Shown here: positions 22,451-34,828 of the stretch, piece after piece
Layout: each line of letters begins with the position of its first letter
How positions within the stretch are numbered: the stretch's first letter is position 1
Assembly (NCBI GenBank): GCA_015847255.1
Contig: JADLZK010013201.1
Coordinates: 1-64,000, forward strand
Direction: 5' to 3'
Origin: Hyparrhenia diplandra
Taxonomy: Eukaryota > Streptophyta > Magnoliopsida > Poales > Poaceae
Length of the DNA stretch: 64,000 nt
Notes under the pieces: generated by a model
The model's database searches: none
What the model saw: only the letters and a program-made list of their open reading frames with translations
What the model was told of the DNA's origin: nothing
Position numbers and translations under genes: made by a program

Positions 22451-24236
22451 TGTTGATATTTCTAACACGATCCAATTTAGGAAGGCAAAAGAAATATATA
22501 TGGGATATCTATCTAATCATGTTAGCTTGGATATGGGATTAACCTCATGATCCAACAAAGCGAGAAGTTAGGCGGTGTTAGTAGTGGGATGTAAACTTAA
22601 CATCATTATCCATGGTGGAATTAATCTCACCAGGATATGTACTTAAGGTATACCACTCATTTCTAGGCATTACCTATACACTAGTCTGTTACCCTAGCAA
22701 TAGCGCTCAAAGAAATGCGGGTATGGTATTCTTGAAAGGCCTTGATAAAAGAATGAACATGATATATCGCAAGCGCCACGAGATAGAAATACCATCGTAG
22801 CACTTCTTTGGGAGTAATCCGGTATCATATTTATATTTTACCACACGGGGAAGGTAAGTCTATGGAAAGTAGAGAGAAAATGATATCTAATGATTTAGGA
22901 AGTGATTTACTTATGAGATCCACTTACGGTTGTATAATCTTGAGTAGCCATATGCATCTAACATTACTCAATAAGATAAGTCACAAGATGAAGATAATTA
23001 TATAAATGATAACTACCGAAGTCTAAGATCATCATATGCCACTAGTATCATACGAGTTATTAGCATGTTATAGAAAGAATAGAAAGAATATTCCTAAGAT
23101 ACTCCTAATCATATGTCAATGAATACTACAATTAATGCAATACATCTAGCTATCATGGCAAGGTTGCTTTACATCTACACATGGCAAGCATTACCAATAA
23201 CAACCAAGGACAAAACTTGATCATTACCGTAATTATAAGCTCGACTAGTCCTACATTCGGAGGGTGGATTACAAAGGACTCAACGGGGGATTTGTCACTC
23301 CCGCGATCTACCACACGGCCGGAATGTAGGGTGCAATTGCGAGATAAGCGTTGTATAAACACCACGTTTACACATTGCTTATCACCCACATAGTGATCAT
23401 CTACGTGGATGCTATACAATTCCATGCATAAGATATAAGACAATCTCACTAAACTAAACATATAATCATAGCATGCATAAACACATATCAATAAGAATAT
23501 AATCATTATATAGATCAAAGTCATAACAATAGTGTATCAATAATAATACTTACGGATCGAATACAAGAGCGAAGTCACAAGAACGATGCTCCTTCTCTTT
23601 GCTTGACTATCGGGAACTCAAGATGAACTTGATCTTCAACTAGAACTAGCTAGATAGCTAACTACTTCTAGTATGATGAACTAGGGCTTAGGTCTAGACT
23701 TGGTTGGACTTGATGAGAATGAATTGATAATGAACTAGTATGAATTAGGGTTTAGCCACGGGGTCATTTGGTCTTCTTATATAGGACTTGGCGATGAATG
23801 TGGTCCCTTGGATCAAACCGACCTTCAATAACGGTGTAGATACAACCTCAAGGTCGGTGGTAAACCGACATAAAAATGTAAGGCTGACAGGCGGGACCCA
23901 CCTAGCGGCCGGCCTAAATGGCTCTGGCGGCCGCCAGGGTCCAGAAAGTTCTTGACTTCATGTTTCTTCTGGTGTCCTCTGGTACCTTCTAGAGTGTTTT
24001 AGTCCACTTTTCGGGTTGAGTTACTTCACGGTCAAGTCTTGTCATCATATGTCTTATATATTCCAGAACTTTCTCCATTCTTCTCGGCATTTATCTGTTA
24101 AGTCCCTGGAAAGTCACAGAATACCAAAACTCGTGGAAATATATTAGTTAGACCCCTAGACTTATGTTGGTCTTTAACTTGAGCCCTTATTTCATGTTAA
24201 TTGACTTATAATATTATGCTATAACAGGTGTCAACA
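22451..24236 (-). mobile_element. solo LTR in copia RNase H, 1786 bp
   Basis: It starts tgttgata and ends tgtcaaca, with the 5-bp target duplication gggct at 22446-22450 and 24237-24241. A TATA-like cctatataag on the minus strand near 23776-23785 suggests minus orientation. No coding region is present. The terminal words resemble gypsy LTRs; the family was not identified further. Confidence 0.88.
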
Positions 24237-24524
24237 GGGCTCCCTACTTGCCAGCTAGGACTAAGCATATATATTGAGATAGATGTGTGACAATTTAGGT
24301 GCTACCTTCTTGTCAGCAAATCCGGTATTCCACGCCAGGACTAAGCATATTGAGATAGACTATCATTTGTAAGAGAACAAGTGACTGCTAAGCAACTTGA
24401 TATTACGTTTTATCGGTACCCGTGATCAAATTGCGGATGAGTTTACCAAGGCATTGCCATCACACTAGATAAAATTATTCATAACCATTCTCAACCTTAC
24501 AGATGCATTGTGATCGAGGCAGGG

Positions 24525-24795
24525 TGTTGAAAAATGTGGATCGACCAGGCTTCATGTTTCCATGTTTGTATGTTTTCTTGATAACAAAGTTACTTGTATA
24601 GGAAGTAGACCAAATTGTAATCTCTTTGTAATCTTTGTTTCGTTGCAACTCAAGTTGCCTTGTAACACAAGTTGTAATACAACAATGGGTGTGTTTCCCG
24701 TGAAGACTAAATCGCGAGATGACCGCAAGATAAGCTAACTCATGGTCGATCCTCGACACACGCAACTTTCCTATCTAGGAAAGCGTCCATTCCCG
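24525..24795 (+). mobile_element. 3' LTR of the copia element
   Basis: It begins tgttgaaaaatgtgg right after the purine-rich tract. The right border is unclear because the sequence merges into a T run and the minisatellite. Confidence 0.6.
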
Positions 24796-24849
24796 CAATT
24801 TTTTTTTTTTTTGATAGTTTTCTATTTTCAGCAAAAAATGAGTTATAAA

Positions 24850-25290
24850 GATGTACAACTTTTAACTTATTATACATATAACTTATTACGTGTAACACCT
24901 ATATACATGTTACAAAGTTACGTCTAACTTATTATATATAACTTATTACATGTAACACGTAACTTATACATGTTACAAAGTTACGTCTAACTTATTATAT
25001 ATAATTTATTACATGTAACACCTAATTTATATAGGTTACAAAGTTACGTCTAACTTATTATATATAACTTATTACATATAACATCTAACTTATACAGGTT
25101 GCAAAGTTACATCTAACTTATTATATATAACTTATTACATAAAACACATAACTTAAACATGTTATAAAGATACCTCTAACTTATATATATAACTTATTAC
25201 ATCAAACACACAACTTACACACACTACAAAGTTACGTCTAACTTGTTATATATAACTTATTACATGAAACAAAGTTACATCTAACTTATA
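24850..25290. repeat. 63-bp minisatellite, about 6.5 copies
   Basis: The word tacaaagttacgtctaac recurs at 24911, 24974, 25037, 25100, 25163 and 25225 (with substitutions), a spacing of 63, 63, 63, 63 and 62. Each unit also carries cttattatatataacttatt. The last unit is truncated. The array is very AT-rich and follows directly on the copia LTR. Confidence 0.92.
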
Positions 25291-25867
25291 CATCTAACTT
25301 TTTTTATGTGTAACTTAGGTTATATAACTTATATTTCATAAGTTAATATACATAAATTGCTATTAGAAAAAATCAACAAAAAGAAACTTGAAACATATTT
25401 GTGTGGGATCTAGTTTTGTTTGTTTCATCACGTAGAACACACCGGTCGCAGACGGAATTAAAAACGAATACACCATTTATAAATTATAGCGACTTTTTAA
25501 AAAATATTTTACTTTTTTCACCTACATCAGCGCTGAAATCAGCACATGCAAAGAAAGAAAGAAAAAGGAAGGAAGCCGAGGAAAGAGAGCATTGTAGCAA
25601 GGAAGGTAGCGCCGGTAGGATCGACCGCGGTCGACCGTGAAACAGGAATTGGGGTGTTTCCCATCCTATATTAACACGAAGTCGTGAGCCTGAGAGGGCA
25701 TCACGTTACCCTAATCTTTACACATATCTCCCATGTATGTCTCCCAAAATGTTTTTAGTAGTAGTGATTTGTGTCCATAAATATTCTCAAATAAAAAGTT
25801 GTGAACTACTTATTATTTTTGGAACGGCTAACGTTACAATCATCTCTAGTAGCCATTATATAAACTT
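25291..25867. other. intergenic DNA without a recognisable gene
   Basis: AT-rich at first, then a purine-rich stretch near 25548-25620 and an inverted word gatcgaccgcggtcgac at about 25619-25635. No feature can be named. Confidence 0.5.
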
Positions 25868-26311
25868 GGGATATATAACTTTTTAACATCCTACCGGTTG
25901 CGCACTCTTCAAATAGCAGCCTCCGGATGACACTAATTTTTTAGCACCCTACGGTTACACTCCCATACATATTAAGCACATTTGACGATGTGGCACGCCA
26001 AGTCACACTGCCACGTTGGTTTCCGATCGCAAAAAGACGGGCAATGCCCCTGCCCTCTCGTTCCCACCATCCCCGTTCTTATTTTTGCCCCTCCACTGGC
26101 TGACGCATGGGCCCCACATGTAAGGTTCTTCTTCAACCTCCAGCCATCACCACGCAGCAAGGTGGGCGCAACTGTTCCCGCTGCTCCCAGCCATCCTCGT
26201 GGTCTCCACCCTGGATCCCTCCCCAACATGGCGCGCCTTCATGGGTCGCCGAAGAGCTGTCGTCATGGACGACGTGATGCCCTCCTGGAGGTCGCCCGGA
26301 GAGAGAGGTGC

Positions 26312-26312
26312 C

Positions 26313-26371
<59 letters not shown>

Positions 26372-26372
26372 G
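26312..26372. repeat. (GA)n microsatellite
   Basis: Nearly pure GA repeats with periodic GGA interruptions, inside the MULE interior. Confidence 0.95.
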
Positions 26373-26935
26373 GGACTCGACCGTCGCGTGCCTCGGCATT
26401 CGCCTTCTCGATGAGCGGGACCTCATCTTTGCGGGCTGCGAACGTGAGCGCAACCTCCACCGTCGCCAGTCGGCGGGAGGACGGACTCAGCGCAGTCCAC
26501 CGTCGTCTTGAGGAGTGAGGCGGTGGCGGGGCTGGAGGGCCACGCGGCGCGGTCACTGCGAACGACAAGATAGCACTTCGGGCTTGGTGTGCGCAGGGAC
26601 GTCGTAGCGGGCGCGGAAGGGTGGAGCGGCTGCGTCCGCGCTCGTCGTCGTGGATGTGCCTGCGCTCGTCATCGTGGCCGGGGTGCTTCTGCTGATGCGC
26701 TGCTGCCGGCGTCGAGGTCCAGAGCAGAGGATAGATGGCGGCGGTCATCGGGAAATCAGAGGAGGGCGCCGGCTGCAGGGTTCACCATGGGGCTTCAAGG
26801 GAGGCGTCAGGCGGCGTCGTTCCTCACTCGCAAAACAGAGCGTGTTGCGGATGGGGCCGGGATGGGGAAGCGGATACGACCGTGGTGGAACGGTGCGAAC
26901 GGGCCAGGGGCATTGCCCGTCTTTTGGTTCCCCAG

Positions 26936-29118
26936 TGAAGGGTCGAGATGGGGACTAGAGGGGGGGTGAATAGTCCCTATTAAAAACTAATCGCACCGGC
27001 TAACCGAAACTAATGCGGAATTAAACTTATCGGTCTAGCCAAGACTTCACCCCTCTATCTATGACTCTAAATCACCCCACAAAAGATCCTACACAAGAAG
27101 AGTGAGGTGACAAGCCTAGCTTGAGCTCCTAACCGTTTCTATTGCAAGGTCACACAAACCTATGCACTAGTACTTCAAGCACGGGTGAGCTCCTACACAA
27201 TTCTAGTAAGCAAAAGCACAAAGCCCCTAAGCTCACTAGATGCACAATGGACAAGGCAACCCAAGCCTAACCCAAAGGCTCAAATTACCTAGCTACACAA
27301 GCTAAGCAAAGTAACTAAACAAGCTACACAAGCTAGATAGTTACAACTACTCTACTCAAGCACAAGCACATTGTATATATGAATGTAAGAACAAAGCTTG
27401 TGATCAAGAGAATGCAAACCACCGCGAAGTGTGGACACAAGATGACACCGATGATTTTTTACCGAGGTCTCGAGAATCTTGCCAACTTCCCCCTACTCCT
27501 CGTTGTGTCGACCAACACTTCAGTGGTTCCACGGTTTGGCGAATCACCCAATTGATGATTCACAAGCTTAATGGCCAGTGCCAAATCCCACAGTGGGAGC
27601 TTGATCAAATCCCTCACACAGTGTGAGTCTTCGAGCCAATCCCTCAGAGGGCACCGTGAGAACCCACACACAAGTGTGGTAGCTCAATGACACGCTCCAC
27701 TAGAGTTGCTCTTCACGATCCCCGCAAGGTGAGCACGAACCTCTCACAATCTCTTCTCCGGAGCACCGCACAATCTTCTTTGCATGCCTCAACGGAGCCT
27801 CTTGCCACCAAGCCGTCTAGGAGGTGGCAACCTCCAAGTGAAACAAGCACACCGGCTTGCAACATGATCACCTAGTGCCACGAATGCGATCTCTCAACGC
27901 GAATGCACTAGAATCACTCCTCACTTTGATTTGGATGAACACTATCAATCACAAGTGAGTGGGAGGGCTCTCTACCACCACAACACAAGCCACCAAGGCC
28001 CAAGTGTGCTCAGCAACCTGCCATGGCCGACCACAACCTCTATATATAGCTGCCAAGACAAATAGAGCCATTGAGGACAAAACCACAGCCTCTGCGTGCT
28101 GACCGGACACGCCCATGCGTCCGGTCCAGATTCCGGTCAGAAACGACAACGCTCTGGCCCCTCAGCTGACACCTCGGAAGCATGCGTCCGGTCGCCGCTT
28201 CCGGTGGTGACCAGACGCATCAAACGTCCAAACCTCCAAATGCAGAGCTCTCTGGAATCGACCGGAACCAGGTTGACCGGACGCTTCGGTCAAAGAGCCA
28301 GCGTCCGGTCGATGTCCAGCCCTGCTAAAACAACGTTTCTCCGTTGCCTTCGCTTCGACATGCTACCCAACAAGTATACCAACTTGAGCACAAGGAATAG
28401 CATGTTTTCACCACCACGATGCATCCGGCGCAATAGAAAAATCTCTTGATCACCATGTGCATGTGTGTTAGCATTTTCACAATCATTTTCAAAGGAAAAA
28501 TCTCTTGATCTCACCACACCACTCGATCCTAACACATCGCAAAGTTAGATCGCACAAGTGGCACTAGATGACCGATATGCAAACAAGTTTGCCCCTCTTG
28601 ATAGTACGGTCATCTATCCTAAACCCGGTCATAAACTTCTCTAAGCTCCTCATGACCGGCAAAATGAAATGCCCTATAGGTTATACCTTTGCCTTGCGCA
28701 TTTCCATTCCGCTCCATCTCCAAGTGTTGATGCAAGACACGCACCAACATGATCAACAATGATATGATCCACTTCATATCATCACATGACCCTCTTGGTC
28801 CATCGATCTTGACCTCACTTGCTCTTCACCGTAAGGTCGGTCCGTCGGCGCTAAGTCTTGCCCAAGCTTCACCGCCTCGCGGTCGATCGCTTCCTTTGCC
28901 TCGACTTGCCCTTCACACTTGTAACCGGTCCATCAAGTCAAACCTTGTCTTGATCTTCACCACCTTGGTCACATGACTCCATGTCATGTCTCATATGCAA
29001 TAAGCTCCTTCATTGCATCATCGCTTGTGAACTAATCTCCTGTGTATTATCTCAAACACACATTATTAGTTCACCTAATGTTGACACTCAATTACCAAAA
29101 ACCACAAAGGACCTTTCA
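26936..29118 (-). mobile_element. solo LTR, SIRE/Maximus-type Ty1/copia, 2183 bp
   Basis: On the minus strand it starts tgaaaggtcctttgtgg and ends with ctattcacccccc, cctctagtcc and cttca, words typical of SIRE/Maximus LTR ends in grasses. The 5-bp target duplication cccag is at 26931-26935 and 29119-29123. A minus-strand TATA-like gctatatatagagg lies near 28038-28051. No internal domain is present. Repeated ccggtc/gaccgg words occur around 28090-28320. Confidence 0.88.
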
Positions 29119-29333
29119 CCCAGTTCCAGCGTGGCAGTGTGACGTGGCGTGCCACATCATCAAATGTGCTAAATATGTATGGGATTGTAACCGTAGGGTG
29201 CTAAAAAATTAGTATCATCCGGTAGAGACTGCTATTTGGAGAGTGGACAACCGGTAAGATGCTAAATCCCTATAAACTTTGTTTAGCGGTGGGCCGACCA
29301 TGAAAGCAGGCGAGCCCACAAAATTCAAGTTTT

Positions 29334-29630
29334 TTTTTGAGATTACACAGTACAACACAGACGCTCAACACGCACGTACACTCACCCCTATGAACACACG
29401 TACGCAAACCCTACCCCTATGAGCACCTTGAAAGGATTTGAGGCGGCAAATCTTGAAGTTCGAAGTCACCACCGGCGCCTCGCTATCGATGGGGGCGTCA
29501 CCTACCACTTAATGCATAGCGTAGGAAAATCACGAAATAAATCCGGGATAAAGTGTCGCACCCGAGATTTGAACCACGGTGGGAGCCCTCTAACCAATGG
29601 CCTTTACCATTGAGCCATGAGCCCCTTGAC
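29334..29630 (-). mobile_element. tRNA-derived SINE
   Basis: On the minus strand the head reads ggctcaatggtaaaggc and ggttcaaatctcgg, matching RNA polymerase III box A and B of a tRNA-type SINE, and the other end is an A run (T run at about 29334-29338 on the plus strand). The target duplication caaaattcaagtttt is at 29319-29333 and 29631-29645. The body resembles the Au-type SINEs of plants; the subfamily is not certain. Confidence 0.82.
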
Positions 29631-30711
29631 CAAAATTCAAGTTTTATTATCGTGTATATAAGCATGTTTGCTGCAACATGATGCTATCATACGATATGCT
29701 CTTTTTTTTTACATAATAAAATGCAACTGGGCCGGTACACAATAGATCTTGAGCCATCTACGTGAGATTAATATTCAGCCAAGTAAGGAAAACCGAGGAG
29801 GGCAGCACAACACGCCGCAATCGTACTGGCGATCTCTCGAGAAGCTCACGGGCGGAAGCCGGCATAGTGCTCCTGTAGGCGATCTCCTCCAATCCCGATC
29901 TCCTTCCCGTGGATCTTATTTCTCCCCTAACCACCACCAATCGATAGCTCTTGGTCCGATCTATCAATCTATCCGGTTCGATTTGACTCTGTTTTTTCCT
30001 TCTCTCGTGCTTCGGTGGCGGTATCTCGCTTTGCTCCACCTCCGGTTGTTCTTATTTGCTCTTCCGGTAATGCGTGTCTTGTCGACTCTGGATTCGAGAT
30101 GGCTGTGCTCCATATCCCTCCCTCTAGTCAGGCACTTGCATCAGTATGGTTGCAATTTTGGTCTGCGGCGAGGGAGTTGCGGAGTCCGCCGTTGATTACC
30201 TCGCGAGCTATGCTCGCTTCTTCTTGCACGCACCACGGTCGGCCGTCCGATCATCGCTTCACGCCTCTTTCCGATTTAGCATCGTGTCACGCCACATCCC
30301 CATGCGCTAATCATCATTTGCACGACCCCCTTGCGTTACGCTTGTCGGCCTCTACTTGCTCCTATGATTTTTTTCGTTTTCCATTCTCGAATCTCACCAC
30401 TCGCATCTTCTTCCATGTTTTTCCAAGTTCCAACTCCTTTCTTAAGGCCTCTTTGCTCGCATCCTTTACGCCTCCTCCTCCCATGTTCAAAGAACAATCC
30501 TGTTGTTCGGCTTCCTTCTTCCATGGAGGATGTTCCTCGACCCTCCTCCTCCTACAGACTCCTCAAGATTCTTCTATTCTGCTGCTACCGCTCCAGTACT
30601 CCCAGCCTCAGCTACGTTGCATTATACCCTCAATGATGTGAACGCCACGCCCTTTGCATCAACATCGGCAATAACAATGCCAATGCCAATTACGAGAGGT
30701 AACACCACGAC

Positions 30712-31800
30712 TAAAGTGAGTCTTCTATCGTGGAATTGCTGGGTTCGAGGCGGGACTCTTCGCGATCCCAAGATGCTTCATCTCGCCCGTCTCATTGCTT
30801 CTACAGGTGCACAGGTAATATTTATCTCAGAAACTAGGAATTCAAAGGTTACATCTACCGCTTTAATTAATCACTTCAATGTCCACAAAGCTCATGTTGT
30901 CCCTTTAGAAGGCGGTCCGGTGGCCTTTGGTTGCTGTCAAGAAGTGAAGTAGAAGTAGATGTTATCGACTCTAGTTGTCATCTAATCTTTGCTATGTGTT
31001 TTAGTAAGGCTCTATGTAAGAATTTTGGCCTAGTCTGTGTGTATGGAGATCCCCATCATATTCAAACTTCAAGCATTTGGGGTCACGTCCGTTCTTTTGT
31101 TGTAACTCATCCGGACCTACCCGTGATCTATATGGGTGATCTAAATGAGATTATGAGTGCTAGTGAAAAACTTGGACCCAGACCTGCTAATATTCGTGCT
31201 ATCTCTCAGTTCTGTTGTTTAGTTAAAGAATGTGGTCTTTCTGATCTTGGTTATAATGGCCCAGCTTACACTTGGACTAATAAGTGCTCTAATGAGTTCC
31301 CTACTTACGAAAGACTTGATAGATTTCTTGCAAATACTGAATGGTGCTCTAATTTTCCTAATACTGTGGTTTATCATCTGCCTATGATTCAAGGAGATCA
31401 TTGCCCTATTTTGGCTGTCACTAACTCTAAGCGCAGGTATTCAAGGAAAATTTTCAGATTTGAAAATTGGTGGTCTCTTGAAAAAGACTTCAATAAGGTT
31501 GCCAAAGCCAGTTGGTGCAGATCTTCTAGTAGGCCTTTCCACCTCAAAACTCATTACCTAGCCAATGACCTTAGAAGATGGCAAAAAACCAAACCCAACA
31601 ATGCCAAAATCCTTGAAAGTCTAGAAAACAAAATCCTTGAGCTCCAAATGAAGCCCATTGCCTCCCAGACCCCAAGATACCAGAAAATCCTCATTGACCA
31701 GCATCAATCCATTTTAGCAAAAGAAAATGAGTACCATCGTCAGAGGTACAGAAAGAATTGGGCTGTCTATGGTGATAGAAACACCTCCTCTTTTCATTAG
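30712..31800 (+). pseudogene. L1 ORF2 endonuclease domain
   Basis: It begins KVSLLSWNCWVRGG, the usual start of plant L1 APE-type endonuclease, followed by VIFISETRNSK, FGLVCVYGDPH, VIYMGDLNEIMSASEKLG and YERLDRFLANTEW, and ends with PMIQGDHCPILAV, where the catalytic DH lies. A stop and frame change near 30950 splits the domain. The linker then continues to NWAVYGDRNTSSFH and a stop at 31798-31800. Confidence 0.88.
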
Positions 31801-32900
31801 TCCATTATTAAAAGGAGCCGGAAAAATTATATTTCCCATTTTGTTAATCCTGATGGCTCTTTCTCCACCACCCCAGACCAAATGGCTCAAACTGCTAACA
31901 ATTATTTCAAAGGTATCTTCAGATGCAATGACAGGGCCGAACATGATGAAAGTGAGGATTGCATGGAGCAACTCAACTACCAAGGTATCCTACAAGACAA
32001 CTTCACTGACTCCATTCCAGATCTAAATGAGGTACGTTGTCTAATTAATGCTATGCGTATTAATGCTTCCCCTGGCCCTGATGGTCTAAATGCTCATTTC
32101 TACAAAATTACTTGGGACTTCACAGGTAAGGATGTTTTTAATCTAGTTCATTCCTTCTATACTAAAAAAATCCTTCCTGAAGCAATTAACAAGACACACA
32201 TAGTTCTTATTCCTAAGATTAAAAATCCTTCAACCCCTATGGATTACAGGCCTATAAGTCTCTGTAATGTAGCATACAAGGTCATTTCAAAATCCCTTAC
32301 AGAGAGGATCCGGCATCATCTTCCCCATATCATTCACCCCTCGCAAGCAGCTTTTGTTCAGGGGCGTCATATAGCTGCCAACATTATTATTGCACAGGAA
32401 ATCATACATAGCTTCAGCCTCAAATCATGGAAGCAAAAACCCTTCATGCTTAAAATAGACTTAGTCAAGGCTTTTGACAGAATAGAATGGAGTTTCATTG
32501 TCAGGGCTCTAAGAAGACAAGGTTTCAGTGAACACTTTGTTAGTCTAGTGCACACTTGTATTTCTACCACCACTATGAGTGTTCTTATAAATGGTGAGCC
32601 CACTCCCTCCTTCCACCCTCGAAGAGGAATCGGACAAGGCTGCCCTCTCTCTCCTTATCTTTTTTATAGTGGTGTAAATGAACTTTCAATTAGAATGCAG
32701 GCCCATGCAGATTAGGACAATATAAAAGGAGTGACTCTTGGTCCTGGTTGTCCTCGAATTCACTCTCTTCTCTTTGCGAGATGATTTAATCATTTGCGGC
32801 CAGGCTACTAAAGAGGAGGCAGGTAAGATCAATAATAATAACATGCTAATGAGTTTTGCAGGTCTTGGGACAAACTCCAAACCTCTCAAAATCTTCTATT
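31801..32900 (+). pseudogene. L1 ORF2 reverse transcriptase domain, broken at FADD
   Basis: Reads ASPGPDGLNAHFYK, DYRPISLCNVAYKVISK, SQAAFVQGRHIAANI, KIDLVKAFDRIEWSF, RRGIGQGCPLSPYLF. A stop follows at about 32713. The F-A-D-D active-site segment near 32771-32785 reads ctctttgcgagatgattta, with one extra base that shifts the frame inside the motif. All motifs are in family order. Confidence 0.9.
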
Positions 32901-34453
32901 ATTTTTAGTAAAAATGTAGAGAATGCCTTGAAACAGGAGGTAAAAAACTATTTTTCCGGTTTCTAACCTCAAATCGAATTCTATTTACGGGTCACCCTCT
33001 CATTTTCAACCACAATGATAGGAACAAAGCTTATGAGTTCATTCTTCAAAAATTCGTAGGAGGTAAGCTCAGTACAATAAAAGCAAATAAATTAAACCAT
33101 GCGGGACGTTTATGCTACATCAACTCGGTTCTTAATTCTATCCCCATCTACTACATGTCCACCATCCTTTTTTTCAAAGAAATTCATCTCCAAAATTACT
33201 CCTATCATCAAGCAACTTCGGTGGTCGGGGTAAAAGGAAGACAATTCCTCCTCCTCTTTCCATTTTAGATCTTGGCGGGACATTTGCGGGCCGAAAAGTG
33301 AAGGAGGATTGGGGATCGAAAGTCTTATTCTTCATGCAGCATGGAATGTGGCTACAGGTAAGAACCTTTTCCTCTCCTCCATTCTAAAAGCTAAATATCA
33401 CCACAACACTAGGTTACGATCAGCTAAAAATGGTAGGTCCAATTCGCCTTTTGGGCTTCCATTATGAAGGTAAGAGACACCCTTATTGATAAGCGCATTA
33501 TTCATGTCAAGAGTGGCAATTCTAGCATTTGGTCTACCCCGTGGTGCCCTATTTGGAAAGAAATTCATGACCACATTAAGCTACCTGTAACGGTTTCTAA
33601 CTTTCCTCAAAATATTTCTGACCTATGGTGTTATAATACTCGCTCCTGGGATTTTGATTTCATTAACTCCATCTTTGATAATAGTGTCTCCATTGCTATC
33701 CAAAATGTTTTAAAATCAGAACAAATAGGTGATGACACCATCATTTGGAAACCTTCTTCTAAAGGTTTTGCTCCACCAAAGAAGCATTCAAATTTTTCAA
33801 CAGTGCGAACAGGTTCACCTTCCCGTGGTTGGCCCTAGAGCTATATCACGGATAATTGCGGGTATATTCTCGATCGAATGTGGAAGTCGGGACGATTCCC
33901 GGTCCCGAAAACTTTCACTTGGCGGTTAATCCGTAATGCCATCGCCCACAGGCTCCCGGATAGGTAAGTTTTCCGGCAATATTAATCCCCTTTGTTCCGG
34001 TGTAATCGGGGAGGAAAATGATGCCCACATCTTCTTCAAATGCCCGTATGCTCGGCGGTGTGGTTCTCTTTTAACCCACCCATAAAATCCTCATACCTTC
34101 CGGACGGCATTGATGGGGTACAGAACATCATGCCACTTCCCATGCGGGAACACGAAAGATGATATTTTTTTCGCTACTATTGCAACACTTTGGTATCTAC
34201 GGCTTGCGAAATGATCACAAATTTAATAATAGAAGCTGGCCGGTCGGGCACATCCACTTCCTAGCTGCTTCTCTCGCTGAATAATTTCAATGCAGGTGTC
34301 ATCTCTCAAATGCCCCACGACTCATCTGAACAGTAGTCTACAAAAGATCCTGCTTATGAATCAGGCCAAAACCATGGTGCCAATGGCCATGTAGAACCTG
34401 ATTTTAACAAACAATGCACATTTCAATGTGCAAGCGTCCAAAACTTTTCTTCT
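32901..34453 (+). pseudogene. L1 ORF2 thumb and linker, heavily broken
   Basis: Short matches to the L1 post-RT region can be read in several frames (for example GNSSIWSTPWCP at about 33512-33547, and the HAGRLCYI-like block near 33098-33120). Frames change often. No separate gene is seen. Confidence 0.6.
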
Positions 34454-34828
34454 TTGCAGGTACAACAAAAAGGAATTCAGTGCTATGTTGATGCATCCTT
34501 AGCACCAGATGACTGCTCCTTCCAGAGCAGAACAACAGGGGTTGGAATACAAATTGCAAACAGAATAACAGGTACCAAATGGCTTTTCAAAGCCCAAATC
34601 ATGGACTGTTACACAGTCCTACAAGCTGAAGCAAGGGCCCTTAATCTAGCGGTGCAAACCTGCCATGATCTCGGAATGAAAGAGGTTGTCTTCTACTCGG
34701 ACAACAAACAGCTCGTGGACTACATTCAAACAGGTGCTTCTCAAGATCCTCCTGACTGGAGGATTACTCAGGAAACACAGAACATCTCTTCAAAGGTTCA
34801 AGCTCTACAAGCAGCAATCAAAAACTAG
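34454..34828 (+). pseudogene. L1 RNase H domain
   Basis: Reads CYVDASLAPD, TTGVGIQIANRITG, LQAEARALNLAVQTC and VVFYSDNKQLVDYIQ. The D, E and D positions of RNase H are visible. Plant L1 ORF2 proteins commonly carry this domain at the C-terminus. After the stop near 34828 the remaining part reads LDRSANSQADLLAKEAANLS in another frame. Confidence 0.85.

Larger units (their letters stand above)
21839..24795 (+). mobile_element. Ty1/copia 3' part (RT end, RNase H, 3' LTR), interrupted
   Basis: It enters abruptly at YFLSIEVK (21839) and then reads LLKRAHP, YKSIVGALQYLTLTCPDISF, VKGTLNLGLHIGKSKE, SAFSKADWAGCPYN and WCARKQAIVSGSSIEAEYKS, the C-terminal RT and RNase H of a copia polyprotein. After the solo LTR at 22451-24236 it resumes with FHARTKHIEIDYHF and QIADEFTKALPSH, ending near 24467. 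A purine-rich tract (24512-24524) is followed by a 3' LTR starting tgttgaaaaatg at 24525. A local tandem duplication of about 80 bp lies at 24245-24360. The 5' part of the element is absent. Confidence 0.88.
25868..29270. mobile_element. Mutator-like element (MULE), GC-rich interior, Pack-MULE-like
   Basis: Terminal inverted repeats of roughly 190 bp: the left runs from 25868, the right from 29270 leftwards and, across the nested LTR, into 26935-26915. Shared words include ccaaatagca (left form tcaaatagca), ctaattttttagcaccctacggttac, and gacgggcaatgcccctg. The flanks are the 9-bp duplication tataaactt (25859-25867, 29271-29279), as for MULEs. Without the nested LTR it is about 1.2 kb. The interior (26065-26910) is GC-rich, encodes no transposase, and may hold captured gene sequence that I cannot identify. 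Confidence 0.88.

Noticed and set aside
24850..25290. Possible CRISPR-like array
   Set aside because: Units are contiguous 63-bp tandem repeats without unique spacers, in a plant nuclear context.
26133..26518. Frames with long Arg-Glu or Leu-Ser alternation
   Set aside because: They are translations of the (GA)n microsatellite.
29560..29630. Possible tRNA gene
   Set aside because: Box A and B are present but no cloverleaf is complete; the A run and target duplication show it is a SINE head. The same applies at 53170-53225 and 61500-61570.
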